Shown here: piece by piece, positions 16,166-24,142 of the stretch
How positions within the stretch are numbered: the first letter of the stretch is position 1
Layout: each line of letters begins with the position of its first letter
Assembly (NCBI GenBank): GCA_030430565.1
Contig: JAUIKS010000048.1
Location: 1 to 64,000 of the forward strand
Length of the DNA stretch: 64,000 nucleotides
Direction of reading: 5' to 3'
DNA from: Polyangia bacterium
GTDB lineage: Bacteria > Myxococcota_A > Polyangia > Nannocystales > Nannocystaceae
Notes under the pieces: model-generated
What the model was told of the DNA's origin: nothing
Database searches by the model: none
Seen by the model: only the letters and a program-made list of their open reading frames with translations
Translations under genes and position numbers: made by a program

Positions 16166-17473
16166 ATGTGTTCCGCGACCATGATCTCCACCGAGACGAC
16201 CGTCCTCCCGGGGCTCACGCTTCGTGATCTCCTGTTTGACCTACCCCTTGATCACGCCCGACCCGAGGGGCCGACGATCCAGGTCTACGCGCGCGCGCTC
16301 GACGTCCCTGAGCGGGAGCACGAGGCCCCGTGGTTAGTGTTCTTGCAGGGCGGCCCCGGCTTCGGCGCGCCGCGGCCCTCCGGCGTCAGCGGCTGGATCA
16401 AGCGTGCGCTACGCGACTACCGCGTGCTCTTGCTCGACCAACGCGGCACCGGTCGCAGCACCCCGATCTCGGTCGAGTCCGTCCGCCACCTCGAGCACGA
16501 CGCCGCCGCGCTCGCCGACTACCTCGCCTGCTTCCGGGCCGACGCGATCGTCGCCGACTGCGAGGTGATCCGTCGACGGCTGATCGGCGAACGCCGCTGG
16601 ACCCTGCTCGGGCAGAGCTACGGCGGCTTCTGCACGGCGCGCTACCTGAGCGTCGCGCCCCACGGGCTGCGCGGCGCGATCTTCACAGGCGGCCTGCCCC
16701 CGCTCTCGCTGCACGCCGACGACGTCTACCGGGCGACCTACCGGCGCGCGCTCGAGCAGAACCGTCGCTACTACGCGCGCTACCCGGGGGACATCACGCG
16801 GGTGCGCGAGGTCTTCGAGCACGTCGCGGCGCGACCCGAGCTGCGCCTCCCGGAGGGCGGCCCCCTGAGCCCGCGCAAGCTCCAGCAGCTCGGCCTCCTG
16901 CTCGGCTTCCACGACGGGCACGAGACGATCCACTACCTGTTCGAAGACGCCTGGGTCCCCGGTCGACGTGAGCTCTCGTACAAATTTCTCCGCGGCTTCG
17001 AACACGCGCTGCCCTTCGACACCAACCCGCTCTACACGCTGCTCCACGAGGCCTGCTACGCGCAGGGATCGGCCACGCGCTGGTCGGCCGAGAGGATCCG
17101 CGCGGAGTTTCCCGCGTTCACCTTCACCCCCGGCGAGACCGAGGGCGTGCGCTTCACCGGCGAGATGATCTACCCGTGGATGTTTCAAGAGTGGCCGCGC
17201 CTGCGCCCGTTCGCGGCGGCCGCCGAGCGACTCGCCGCGCGCGGGGGCTGGCCGACGCTCTACGACCCGCAGCAGCTCGCGCGCAACGAGGTGCCGGCGG
17301 CCGCGGTGATCTACGAGCACGACATGTACGTCGAGCGCCGCTTCTCCGAGCAGACCGCCGGGGCGATCCGGGGGCTCAAGACCTGGGAGACCGCGCGCTA
17401 CCCCCACAGCGGCCTGCGCGCGGCCGGCGAGGTCGTGCTGGGGAGGCTGCTCGAGCTGCTGCACGCGCGCTGA
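16166..17473 (+). CDS. Proline iminopeptidase-like alpha/beta hydrolase (S33)
   Basis: 435 residues, the length of the larger S33 prolyl aminopeptidases. Family marks are FLQGGPGFGAP (oxyanion region, with Gln for the usual His of HGGPG), YRVLLLDQRGTGRSTP, the nucleophile elbow LLGQSYGGFC, and a C-terminal VIYEHDMYVERRFSEQ and TARYPHSGLR supplying acid and His. No signal peptide, so cytoplasmic. It removes N-terminal Pro (possibly other residues) from peptides. It ends 3 bp from the convergent peroxiredoxin gene. Confidence 0.85.
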   Translation: MCSATMISTETTVLPGLTLRDLLFDLPLDHARPEGPTIQVYARALDVPEREHEAPWLVFLQGGPGFGAPRPSGVSGWIKRALRDYRVLLLDQRGTGRSTPISVESVRHLEHDAAALADYLACFRADAIVADCEVIRRRLIGERRWTLLGQSYGGFCTARYLSVAPHGLRGAIFTGGLPPLSLHADDVYRATYRRALEQNRRYYARYPGDITRVREVFEHVAARPELRLPEGGPLSPRKLQQLGLLLGFHDGHETIHYLFEDAWVPGRRELSYKFLRGFEHALPFDTNPLYTLLHEACYAQGSATRWSAERIRAEFPAFTFTPGETEGVRFTGEMIYPWMFQEWPRLRPFAAAAERLAARGGWPTLYDPQQLARNEVPAAAVIYEHDMYVERRFSEQTAGAIRGLKTWETARYPHSGLRAAGEVVLGRLLELLHAR

Positions 17474-17476
17474 TCG

Positions 17477-18145
17477 TCAGCGCCACTCCTCGAGCGGGCG
17501 CAGCGCGGGGAAGCTCCCGGCGGGCGACGACGCGGCGCCCGGCGTCGGCGCGAGCGCCGTGAGCTCCGTGAGCAGGGAGTCAATGGTCGGGAGATCGGGC
17601 GGGCTGTCGCCGATGAACTCCCAACGGATCGCGCCGTCGGTGCCGATGATGAACGCGGCCGGGATCGCGAGGGCGTCGTCGTGCATGGCGACGCCGTAGA
17701 GCTCGGCGAGCCGCGCGTCCGGATCCTCGAGCAGCGGGAAGGGAATTTTTAACCTGTCCTTTAAATCACGTGACTTCGCGTGCGGGTCGACGCTGACGCC
17801 GAGCACCTGCGCGCCGCGATCGACAAACTCCGCGTGCCGCCGTGCCAGCTCCCCGAGCTGGCGAACGCAGTGCCGTCACCAGAACCCGCGGTAGAAGTAG
17901 AGCACCACCGGCCCGTGCGGGAGGCGTGCGTCGAGCGCGACCGACTCGCCGCGCTCGTCCTCGAGCACGAACATCGGCGCGGCCCGCTGCTCCTTCAGCA
18001 CCGGCGCGCCCGGCCCCCGCGACTCGAGCTTGCAGCCCGCGCTCGCGGCGACCAGCAGGAGGCCGCCCGTGAGCGCGACGAGCAGCGCCGCCGCGGGGCT
18101 CGCTCGCGGGCGTCCGGACCTCGCTGTGCTGGCCGCCTTCGCCAT
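17477..18145 (-). CDS. Peroxiredoxin-like lipoprotein, predicted selenoprotein (Sec at residue 90)
   Basis: Two minus-strand frames (stop at 17876-17878, resuming at 17875) are in the same phase and together encode one thioredoxin-fold peroxiredoxin of 222 residues. The TGA falls exactly where AhpC/TSA-like proteins carry the first Cys of CxxC: VVLYFYRGFW, then TGA (U90), then RHCVRQLGELARRH with C93, followed by VLGVSVDPHAKS, FPLLEDPDARLAELYGV and FIIGTDGAIRWEFIG. A perfect hairpin with a GGG loop lies just downstream of the TGA, fitting a bacterial SECIS. A signal peptide with lipobox Cys (C38) makes it an envelope lipoprotein that reduces peroxides. The alternatives are a nonsense mutation or sequencing error. 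ATG at 18145 follows a TAGATA hexamer. Confidence 0.85.
17844..17862 (-). promoter_or_regulatory. SECIS-like hairpin
   Basis: In the mRNA sense the element is GCCAGCUC, loop GGG, GAGCUGGC: an 8-bp perfect stem with a G-only loop. It starts 13 nt after the UGA, which puts the loop 22 nt from the UGA, inside the 16-37 nt range known for bacterial SECIS elements. It lies within the coding sequence, as expected for SelB-dependent decoding. Confidence 0.8.
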
Positions 18146-18151
18146 CACTTG

Positions 18152-18157
18152 TATCTA
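18152..18157 (-). promoter_or_regulatory. -10-like TAGATA before the selenoprotein gene
   Basis: TAGATA on the minus strand ends 6 nt before ATG 18145, with no ribosome site; predicted leaderless transcript. Confidence 0.45.
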
Positions 18158-18346
18158 CGAGTTTACCGCAACGCGCATGAGCGCTGAGGCAGCGCGAGGG
18201 CGCGCGAAGCTGCGCGCGGCGGCCCCCCGCGGGGCGATGAAGAAGTCCCCACTCGCTTGCGAGGAGCCCGGTCATCGTGGTTGTGTGGGATCGCGCGTCG
18301 GCGCCTCGTCAGGCCCACGAGCGCCCGCGCGCGACCCCAGAGGCCC

Positions 18347-19783
18347 ATGACCGCACTCCCCCCCGACTCCCCGCAGACGCCCGAGCCCGACGCCCCCGGC
18401 TTCACGCGCGCGTTCTGGACCGCGAACGTCGTCGAGCTGCTCGAGCGCGCCGCCTGGTACGGCGTGTTCGTCGCGATCACGCTCTACCTCAGCCGCATCC
18501 TCGCGTTCTCCGACATCCAGGCGGCGCTGATCTCCGGCGTGTTCTCGGCCGGCCTGTACCTGCTCCCAACCTTCTCGGGCGCGCTCGCGGACAAGCTCGG
18601 CTTTCGCAACGCGCTGCTGCTCGCGTTCAGCCTTCTGACGATCGGCTACGGCGGCATGTGGCTGCTGCCGACGCTCTTCGAGTCGGCGGGCCTCGCGGTC
18701 TACGGCAAGGAGGTGCAGTTCACCGGGCTCGAGGCGAGCGGCTACAAGTGGCTGTTCATCCCGGTGATGCTGGTCGTGATGGTCGGCGGCTCGTTCATCA
18801 AGTCGGTGATCACGGGGACCGTCGCGCGCGAGACCACGGTCGCCAACCGGGCGCGCGGTTACTCGATCTTCTACGCGATGGTCAACATCGGCGCGTTCGG
18901 GGGCAAGACCGTGGTCAAGCCGCTGCGCGAGAGCATGGGCAACGAGGGCCTGATCGTCCTCAACCTGTTCGCGGCCTCGATGACGATCGTCGCGTTCTTC
19001 CTCGTGCTCGTGCTCTACAAGAGCGGCCGCGGCGAGGGCGAGGGCAAGTCGCTCGCCGAGATCTGGCGCGCGCTGCTGGCCGTGCTCTCGCGCGGGCGCC
19101 TGGTCGCGCTGATCCTGATCATCACCGGCTTCTGGATGGTCCAGCACCAGCTGTACGCGACCATGCCCAAGTACGTGCTGCGCATGGCCGGCGAGGGCGC
19201 CTCGCCCTCGTGGTACGCCAACGTCAACCCGGCGGTGGTCGTGCTCACGGTCGGCGCGGTCACGGCCTTGATGAGCCGACGCAGCGCGCTGCTGTCGATG
19301 ACCGTGGGGATGTTCATCATGCCGCTCTCCGCGTTCTGCATGGCCGCGGGCAACCTGATCGGCTCGGGCCCGATCCTGGGGATGCACAGCGTCGCGTTCA
19401 TGATGGTCGTCGGCATCGCGTTTCAGGGCTTCGCCGAGAGCTTCATCTCGCCGCGCTTCCTCGAGTACTTCTCGCTGCAGGCGCCGAAGGGCGAGGAGGG
19501 CCTGTACCTCGGCTTCAGCCACCTGCACTCGTTCATCTCCTCGCTGCTCGGCTTCTCGACCTCGGGCTTCTTGCTCGAGGCCTACTGCCCCGACCCGCGC
19601 ACGCTGAGCGCGTCGCAGCAGGCCCTCTACAAGCTGGCGATCGAGACAGGTGGGCCGCTGCCCGAGGCCTACGCGCACGCCCACTACATCTGGTTCTTCT
19701 TCGTCGGCGTCGCGCTGTTCTCCGCGATCGCGCTCGTGGTGTTCGGCCGGATCGTCGCGCGCATGGACGCGAAGACGTCCTGA
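18347..19783 (+). CDS. POT/PTR-type oligopeptide:proton symporter family MFS protein
   Basis: 478 residues and about 12 membrane segments. It starts at ATG 18347 (MTALPPDSPQ); an open upstream frame is Arg-rich and unrelated. POT-like marks include FWTANVVELLERAAWYGVFV (the ExxERF-like first helix), FSGALADKLGFRNALLLAF, ITGTVARETT and RARGYSIFYAMVNIGAFGGK (PTR2-like signature). Likely imports di- or tripeptides with protons at the inner membrane; substrate unproven. A strong hairpin separates it from the convergent RNA-binding protein gene. Confidence 0.82.
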   Translation: MTALPPDSPQTPEPDAPGFTRAFWTANVVELLERAAWYGVFVAITLYLSRILAFSDIQAALISGVFSAGLYLLPTFSGALADKLGFRNALLLAFSLLTIGYGGMWLLPTLFESAGLAVYGKEVQFTGLEASGYKWLFIPVMLVVMVGGSFIKSVITGTVARETTVANRARGYSIFYAMVNIGAFGGKTVVKPLRESMGNEGLIVLNLFAASMTIVAFFLVLVLYKSGRGEGEGKSLAEIWRALLAVLSRGRLVALILIITGFWMVQHQLYATMPKYVLRMAGEGASPSWYANVNPAVVVLTVGAVTALMSRRSALLSMTVGMFIMPLSAFCMAAGNLIGSGPILGMHSVAFMMVVGIAFQGFAESFISPRFLEYFSLQAPKGEEGLYLGFSHLHSFISSLLGFSTSGFLLEAYCPDPRTLSASQQALYKLAIETGGPLPEAYAHAHYIWFFFVGVALFSAIALVVFGRIVARMDAKTS

Positions 19784-19820
19784 CGACGAACGCAACAACG
19801 ATTCGAAAGAAAGAAAGAAA

Positions 19821-19852
19821 GACGGCTCCGTCGCCAGAGGCGCGGAGCCGTC
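19821..19852 (-). terminator. Bidirectional intrinsic terminator
   Basis: GACGGCTCCG and CGGAGCCGTC form a perfect 10-bp stem with a 12-nt loop between two convergent genes. On the minus strand the stem is followed by TTTCTTTCTTTC, so it mainly serves the RRM gene; on the plus strand TTCG follows. Confidence 0.8.
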
Positions 19853-19877
19853 TTCGTGGGCGTCTCGCCGCTACCAG

Positions 19878-20285
19878 CTAGTAGCGACCACGACCGCCGC
19901 CGCCGCCGCCGTAGCCGCCGCCGCCGCCGCCGCCGTAGCCACCGCGACCACGACCACCGCCGCCGCCGCCGTAACCACCACCGCCGCCACCGCCGCCGCC
20001 GCGGAAGCCACCGCCGCCGCCGCCGCCGCCACCGCGGTCGCGGCTCTGCGCCTCGTTCACACGAATCGCGCGACCGTCGAGCTGCTGACCATCGAGGCCG
20101 CGCATCGCCTCGTCGGCGTCGGCGTCCTCCTTGAACGTCACGAAGCCGAAGCCCCGCGAGCGCCCGGTCTCACGATCGAGAATTACCTTGGCCTCGTTGA
20201 CCGGGCCGAACTGTTCAAACGCCTGACGCAGGGAGTCCTCATCGGTCGCCCACGCCAGTCCACCTACAAAGAGTTTCTTGGACAC
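19878..20285 (-). CDS. Glycine-rich RRM RNA-binding protein
   Basis: 135 residues. Residues 1-80 form one RNA recognition motif with RNP2 (KLFVGGL) and RNP1 (RGFGFVTF); the rest is a Gly/Arg/Tyr tail (GGGGGGRGRGGYGGGG-type runs). This is the layout of cyanobacterial Rbp and plant glycine-rich RNA-binding proteins, often cold-induced RNA chaperones; the disordered tail may promote RNA-driven condensation. No ribosome site is evident, and the 5' region carries a small hairpin (20323-20340). Confidence 0.9.
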   Translation of the reverse strand: MSKKLFVGGLAWATDEDSLRQAFEQFGPVNEAKVILDRETGRSRGFGFVTFKEDADADEAMRGLDGQQLDGRAIRVNEAQSRDRGGGGGGGGGFRGGGGGGGGGYGGGGGGRGRGGYGGGGGGGYGGGGGGRGRY

Positions 20286-20932
20286 TTGTTCGTCTCGTTG
20301 CTGCGCGCCCGTAGTGCGGCGCGCTCTCTCGATGGAGAGCCCCGCCGGAAAATTCGAGCCCCGGCGCGACGACTCCGCTGTGCGGGCACCCTAGCCTGGT
20401 TGACCACGGTCGTCACGCGCTCACGGTTTTGTCTTCGTCCCGCGCAGTGGTCTCGCTCACGCGAATTGTGTTGACGTACAAGCAACTTCTCGCGGACCGC
20501 GCGCTCGGTGAGACGCCCGCGCGCCCATCTGCAGACCGCTGGACGATCGCGTCGCCACCCGAACGCGCCGACAAGCGTGCGAAAATACAGCGCTTACCGA
20601 GCTGCCGCGCGCTCGCAAACGCCGCCCCCCGCCCTGCCGTTGCGTCACGTCTCGAGCGCCGGCGAAACTTGACTTGGTGCCGGCGGCGCGGTGGATCTTG
20701 CGACGCGCCGATCTCCACCGGGCCGTGGCGACGCCGGTGGCGCGCGCGGGCTGGAGCGAATTGCGCCGCGCCGCCGCGTCCCCGAGGCCCACGGCCGCGT
20801 CCGCAGGGTCAAGCGGGGCTCGTGTTGACCGCGAGACCCCCGGTACGCGCTACCTGGCCGTGAAAACAGGCCCGACGCGCGCGTCCGCGAGCGCGGCTCG
20901 CGTCCCCCCGCGTTCGCGGGTACGGTTATGCC
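20286..20932. other. Intergenic region between the RRM and sulfatase genes
   Basis: About 650 bp with no gene I can support. It should carry the RRM gene promoter and leader; a GCTCTC-N6-GAGAGC hairpin sits at 20323-20340 in the possible 5' leader. Open frames in both directions are Arg/Ala-rich shadows. Nothing else was recognised. Confidence 0.5.
20921..20926 (+). promoter_or_regulatory. -10-like TACGGT before the sulfatase-like gene
   Basis: TACGGT ends 6 nt before the GTG start at 20933; predicted leaderless transcript. Confidence 0.4.
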
Positions 20933-22336
20933 GTGCGCTCACTGTTCCCGATGGCGCTCTGCCTGAGCGCGCTCCTGGCCTGCAGCGACTCCACCGCTTC
21001 GTCCGTGACCGACGCGAGCGGCTCCGACGCGAGCGAGACGAGCGGCGCGCCGGGGACGAGCGACGCGACGGGCGAGCCGCAAGGTCCCCCCACGGACACC
21101 GTGCCCAGCTTCTACGGGCAGGTCCCGACGAACCTCCTCGTGATCTCGATCGACACGCTGCGGCGCGACGTGCTCTCGCGCTACGGCGGCGACCCGAGCC
21201 TGATGCCCTTCATGAACGAGCTGTTCTCCCAGGGCTTCGCGCTCGACCAGCACCGCTCGTGCTCCAACTGGACCTACGCGTCGGTGCTCTGCGTGCAGAG
21301 CGGGCAGACCAACGTCGAGGCGGGCTTCGTCCCGCAGCTCGCCGAGGCCCACCGCGCCCCGCTGCCGCCGCACGTCACCGTGCTGCCCGAGTGGCTGCGC
21401 GAGCGCGGCTACTACACCGCGCTCTCGAGCGCGAACTCGTGGTTCTCGATCGAGTGGGACACCTCGCGCGGCTACGCGTGGACCAACGAGAAGAAGGGCG
21501 GGAACGTCACCTTCCTCTACAACCTCGCGAGCCCGCAGGTCATCGGCGCCAACGGCATCACGCCGTGGATGCTGCACCTGCACGCCGTCGAGCCGCACGC
21601 GGCCTACAACCCGCCCGAGCAGTACCTCGGCGAGCTCGAGGGGCTGCCGCCGATCGACGTCGACCTGTCCGTCAAAGACGAGCACTACGACGTCAAGGGC
21701 GACTGGCCCGACATGTCCAAAGAGGACCGCGAGCTGCTGCTCGCCCATCTGCTCGCGCGCTACCGCGGCGAGCTGCGCTGGCTCGACGACCAGCTGCGCG
21801 ACCTCTTCACCACGCTGCGCGCCGACGGCCTGCTCGAGAACACCCTCGTGGTGTTCTGGAGCGACCACGGCGAGCAGTTTTGGGAGCACGGCAAGCAGAC
21901 CCACGGCTACCTCTTCCACCCCGAGGAGAACGACGCGATCGCGCTGCTGTGGGCGGAGAATATCGTCCCGGGCGCGTGGGCGGAGCCGACCAACCACATC
22001 GACATCGCGCCGACGATCATGCAGCTCTTCGGCTTCCCGACGCCCGACTCGGTGACCGGCGCGCCCGTCGGCGAGGCCGACCCGATGCGCCCCGAGTTCT
22101 ATATCTCGGCGTGCAAGCAGGGCATCGCCCAGGGCGTGCGCGTGGGTGACCGCAAGCTGCAGTACCACTGGTTCGGCACCAAGAACTTCTATCACCTCGA
22201 CGAGGATCCGCTCGAGCAGTACGACCTGTATGACCCGCTCGACCCCGAGGTGCTCGAGCTGTGGGATCTGCTGATGCCGCGGGTGATGGAGGCGTCCAAC
22301 TTAACGCCGCAGTCGCCGGCGAACCCGGGGCCGTAG
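20933..22336 (+). CDS. Sulfatase-like (alkaline phosphatase superfamily) lipoprotein
   Basis: 467 residues from GTG; lipobox LSALLAC (C17), then a Ser/Asp/Glu-rich linker to about residue 55. The sulfatase fold is clear: NLLVISIDTLRRDVLSRYGG (metal-binding Asp), SDHGEQFWEHGKQTHGYL, NHIDIAPTIMQLFGFP. The expected formylglycine motif CxPxR is absent; the corresponding stretch is CSNWTYASVLCVQSG, closer to the Thr-nucleophile arrangement of phosphoglycerol or phosphoethanolamine transferases. It may therefore cleave or transfer phosphate esters rather than sulfate esters. Envelope-located; substrate unknown. Confidence 0.75.
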   Translation: MRSLFPMALCLSALLACSDSTASSVTDASGSDASETSGAPGTSDATGEPQGPPTDTVPSFYGQVPTNLLVISIDTLRRDVLSRYGGDPSLMPFMNELFSQGFALDQHRSCSNWTYASVLCVQSGQTNVEAGFVPQLAEAHRAPLPPHVTVLPEWLRERGYYTALSSANSWFSIEWDTSRGYAWTNEKKGGNVTFLYNLASPQVIGANGITPWMLHLHAVEPHAAYNPPEQYLGELEGLPPIDVDLSVKDEHYDVKGDWPDMSKEDRELLLAHLLARYRGELRWLDDQLRDLFTTLRADGLLENTLVVFWSDHGEQFWEHGKQTHGYLFHPEENDAIALLWAENIVPGAWAEPTNHIDIAPTIMQLFGFPTPDSVTGAPVGEADPMRPEFYISACKQGIAQGVRVGDRKLQYHWFGTKNFYHLDEDPLEQYDLYDPLDPEVLELWDLLMPRVMEASNLTPQSPANPGP

Positions 22337-22370
22337 GCGGCGGACCACCGGCCTCGCCTTCGGGCCGCTG

Positions 22371-23819
22371 CTACCCGCTCGCCTCGACGGTCGACAGCGT
22401 CTGCAAGAGCTTCGGCAGCAGGCTCTCCTCGAGCTCGGGGAAGCTCTTCGGCTCGAGCGTGGTGTCGAGCGCGGGCCCGAAGACCGGCTCGAAGCTCGAG
22501 CCCGAGCGCGCCGGCGAGGGGCCGAGGATCGCCTCGAGGCTCGACCCCTCCTCCTCGCCCCCGAGCGCCGCCGCGGTCGACGCGGTCGGCGGCTCCGCGC
22601 CCTCCACGACCGCGTCAGCGTCGGCGAGTCGCTCGCGCAGCTCCTCACGCAGCGCGAGCGCCTCGGCGTGCTCTGGCTCGGCCGCGAGGATCTTCTCGAG
22701 GTTCGCGAGCGCGCGCTGCAGCATGCGGTAACGCGCGAACACGCGGGACTCCTCGAGGATGCGGGTGTACGACGGGTTTCGGCGGCGACGCGGACGGCGG
22801 CGCGGACCCGACGGCGCGTCGCCGGGCGCCGGCCCGTCGCTGTAGAGCATCGTCTTGCGCGGCGTCTTGCCGCTCGCGTCGAGCTCGCGCTCGGGCTCCT
22901 CGAGCGCCTCGAGCTCTCGCGCCGCCTCGGCCTCGAGCGCGCGCTGGGCCGCCCCCTCGAGCTCGCTGAGCAGCTGAATCGTCGACCGGTCGATCATCGG
23001 CGAGGCGTCGACGACCTTGCGGAGCAGCCGCGCGGCGCTGTTGAGCTCCTCGAGCGCGGCCGCTCGCTTCAGCCGCACGCGCGCGCTCTCCTGGGCCACG
23101 AGCAGCGCCTTGTCGAGCTTCCCGAGCTCGAGCAGCGCCTCGCCGAGCAGCTCGAGACCCAGCGCGTCGCCGGGCTCGATCCGCAGCAGCGCGTTGAGCT
23201 TGAACACCGCCTGACGCGTCTCGCCGCGCGACAGGTAGACCCACGCCAGCGATCGCAGCGTCGCGCGATCGCTGCCGTAGTGAAACAGCAGGCGCTCCCC
23301 GACGCGCACGAAGTCGTCGTAGCGCCGCGCGGCCAGCAGGATCGAGGCGGCGGCGCGGAAGTGCTTGATCGCCGGCTCGGCGTAGCCGACGCGAACGTAC
23401 AGCTCAGCCGCCCGGACGCGCAGCTCCTCGGCGTCCGGCCGGAGCGCGATGAGCCGCTCGTGCACCGCGAGCAGCGTGCGGGTCTCGCCCGACTTCTCCG
23501 CGCGCGCGGCGATGCCGGCGTAGACCTCGATCGCGTCGCTCGCTCGTCCCCCGGCCGCGAGCAGCTCGGCGCTGCGCCACAGCACGTCGAGGTTGCGCGG
23601 GTCGAGCTTGTGGATGTAGCGGAGGATCGCGGCGGCCTTGAGCGGCAGCGCCCGTGACGTGTAGAGGCTCGCCGCGCGCTCGTAGGTCTTCACCGCGACG
23701 CGCAGCTCCCCCTTGGCCTCGGCCTCGCGCGCCTTCTGGAGCAGCGCCCGCGTGCGATCGTCGTCGCGCTTGATCCGATGACTCCCGCTGTCCCCTTGAC
23801 CCGCGTTTCGAATCGTCAT
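22371..23819 (-). CDS. TPR protein (paralogue of the gene at 58617)
   Basis: 482 residues, no signal peptide. Residues about 20-280 are tandem TPR helices (AREAEAKGELRVAVKTYERA, AAILRYIHKLDPRNLDVLWR, AAELYVRVGYAEPAIKHFRA, RLLFHYGSDRATLRSLAWVY, LNALLRIEPGDALGLELLGE). A basic linker with RRRPRRRRNPS follows, then another TPR (RYRMLQRALANLEKILAAEP) and a Ser/Glu-rich tail. Its layout is shared with the TPR gene at 58617-60029: N-terminal TPR array, linker, then a single TPR at 'ARYRMLQRAL' or 'EYKMYQHAL'. Probably a cytoplasmic scaffold; partners unknown. Confidence 0.8.
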   Translation of the reverse strand: MTIRNAGQGDSGSHRIKRDDDRTRALLQKAREAEAKGELRVAVKTYERAASLYTSRALPLKAAAILRYIHKLDPRNLDVLWRSAELLAAGGRASDAIEVYAGIAARAEKSGETRTLLAVHERLIALRPDAEELRVRAAELYVRVGYAEPAIKHFRAAASILLAARRYDDFVRVGERLLFHYGSDRATLRSLAWVYLSRGETRQAVFKLNALLRIEPGDALGLELLGEALLELGKLDKALLVAQESARVRLKRAAALEELNSAARLLRKVVDASPMIDRSTIQLLSELEGAAQRALEAEAARELEALEEPERELDASGKTPRKTMLYSDGPAPGDAPSGPRRRPRRRRNPSYTRILEESRVFARYRMLQRALANLEKILAAEPEHAEALALREELRERLADADAVVEGAEPPTASTAAALGGEEEGSSLEAILGPSPARSGSSFEPVFGPALDTTLEPKSFPELEESLLPKLLQTLSTVEASG

Positions 23820-24142
23820 GCACCCCTCACGCGGAGCGACCGCCCGAGGCGCGCCGCTCTGGTTTGACTATGTCGCGCTATCCCGCGCGCGCGGGCCCTA
23901 GAGCTCGCTTCGAGAGTATCACGCGTGGTCGGGCGCGAGCCGGCGATCACGACGGGCGCGCGCGAAGTCGAGCGCCCGCGTGGCGAGCGTAGCGTCACGC
24001 TCGAGCCCGACCCGAGCTCGCGACGCCGGCGCACACGCGGCCTCGATGGGTCACGGAGATTTTCAAACATGTCTCTTTGGACATGTAAAATATCTGCTAG
24101 CGCTCGCGCCTCGCGACGCCACGTTGGACTGCAGGTGACCCA
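23820..24142. other. Divergent intergenic region
   Basis: 323 bp between the TPR gene (minus) and the fibrinogen-like lipoprotein gene (plus). It becomes AT-richer from about 24055 and contains the ACATGTC palindrome at 24067-24086. No gene seen. Confidence 0.5.
24067..24086. promoter_or_regulatory. ACATGTC-N6-GACATGT palindrome
   Basis: A perfect 7-bp inverted repeat with a 6-nt spacer, 56 bp before the lipoprotein start codon. Its left arm with flank (TCAAACATGTCT) is identical to the one at 40529-40540. Likely a dimeric regulator site or a 5' leader hairpin. Confidence 0.5.

Noticed and set aside
17477..17806. Reading the downstream half of the peroxiredoxin as a separate short gene
   Set aside because: It would lack the active site and signal peptide; the upstream frame is in phase, and the hairpin explains decoding of the TGA as selenocysteine.
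19880..20040. GCC-rich repeat resembling a microsatellite
   Set aside because: It is the Gly-codon tract of the RRM protein tail, not an independent repeat element.
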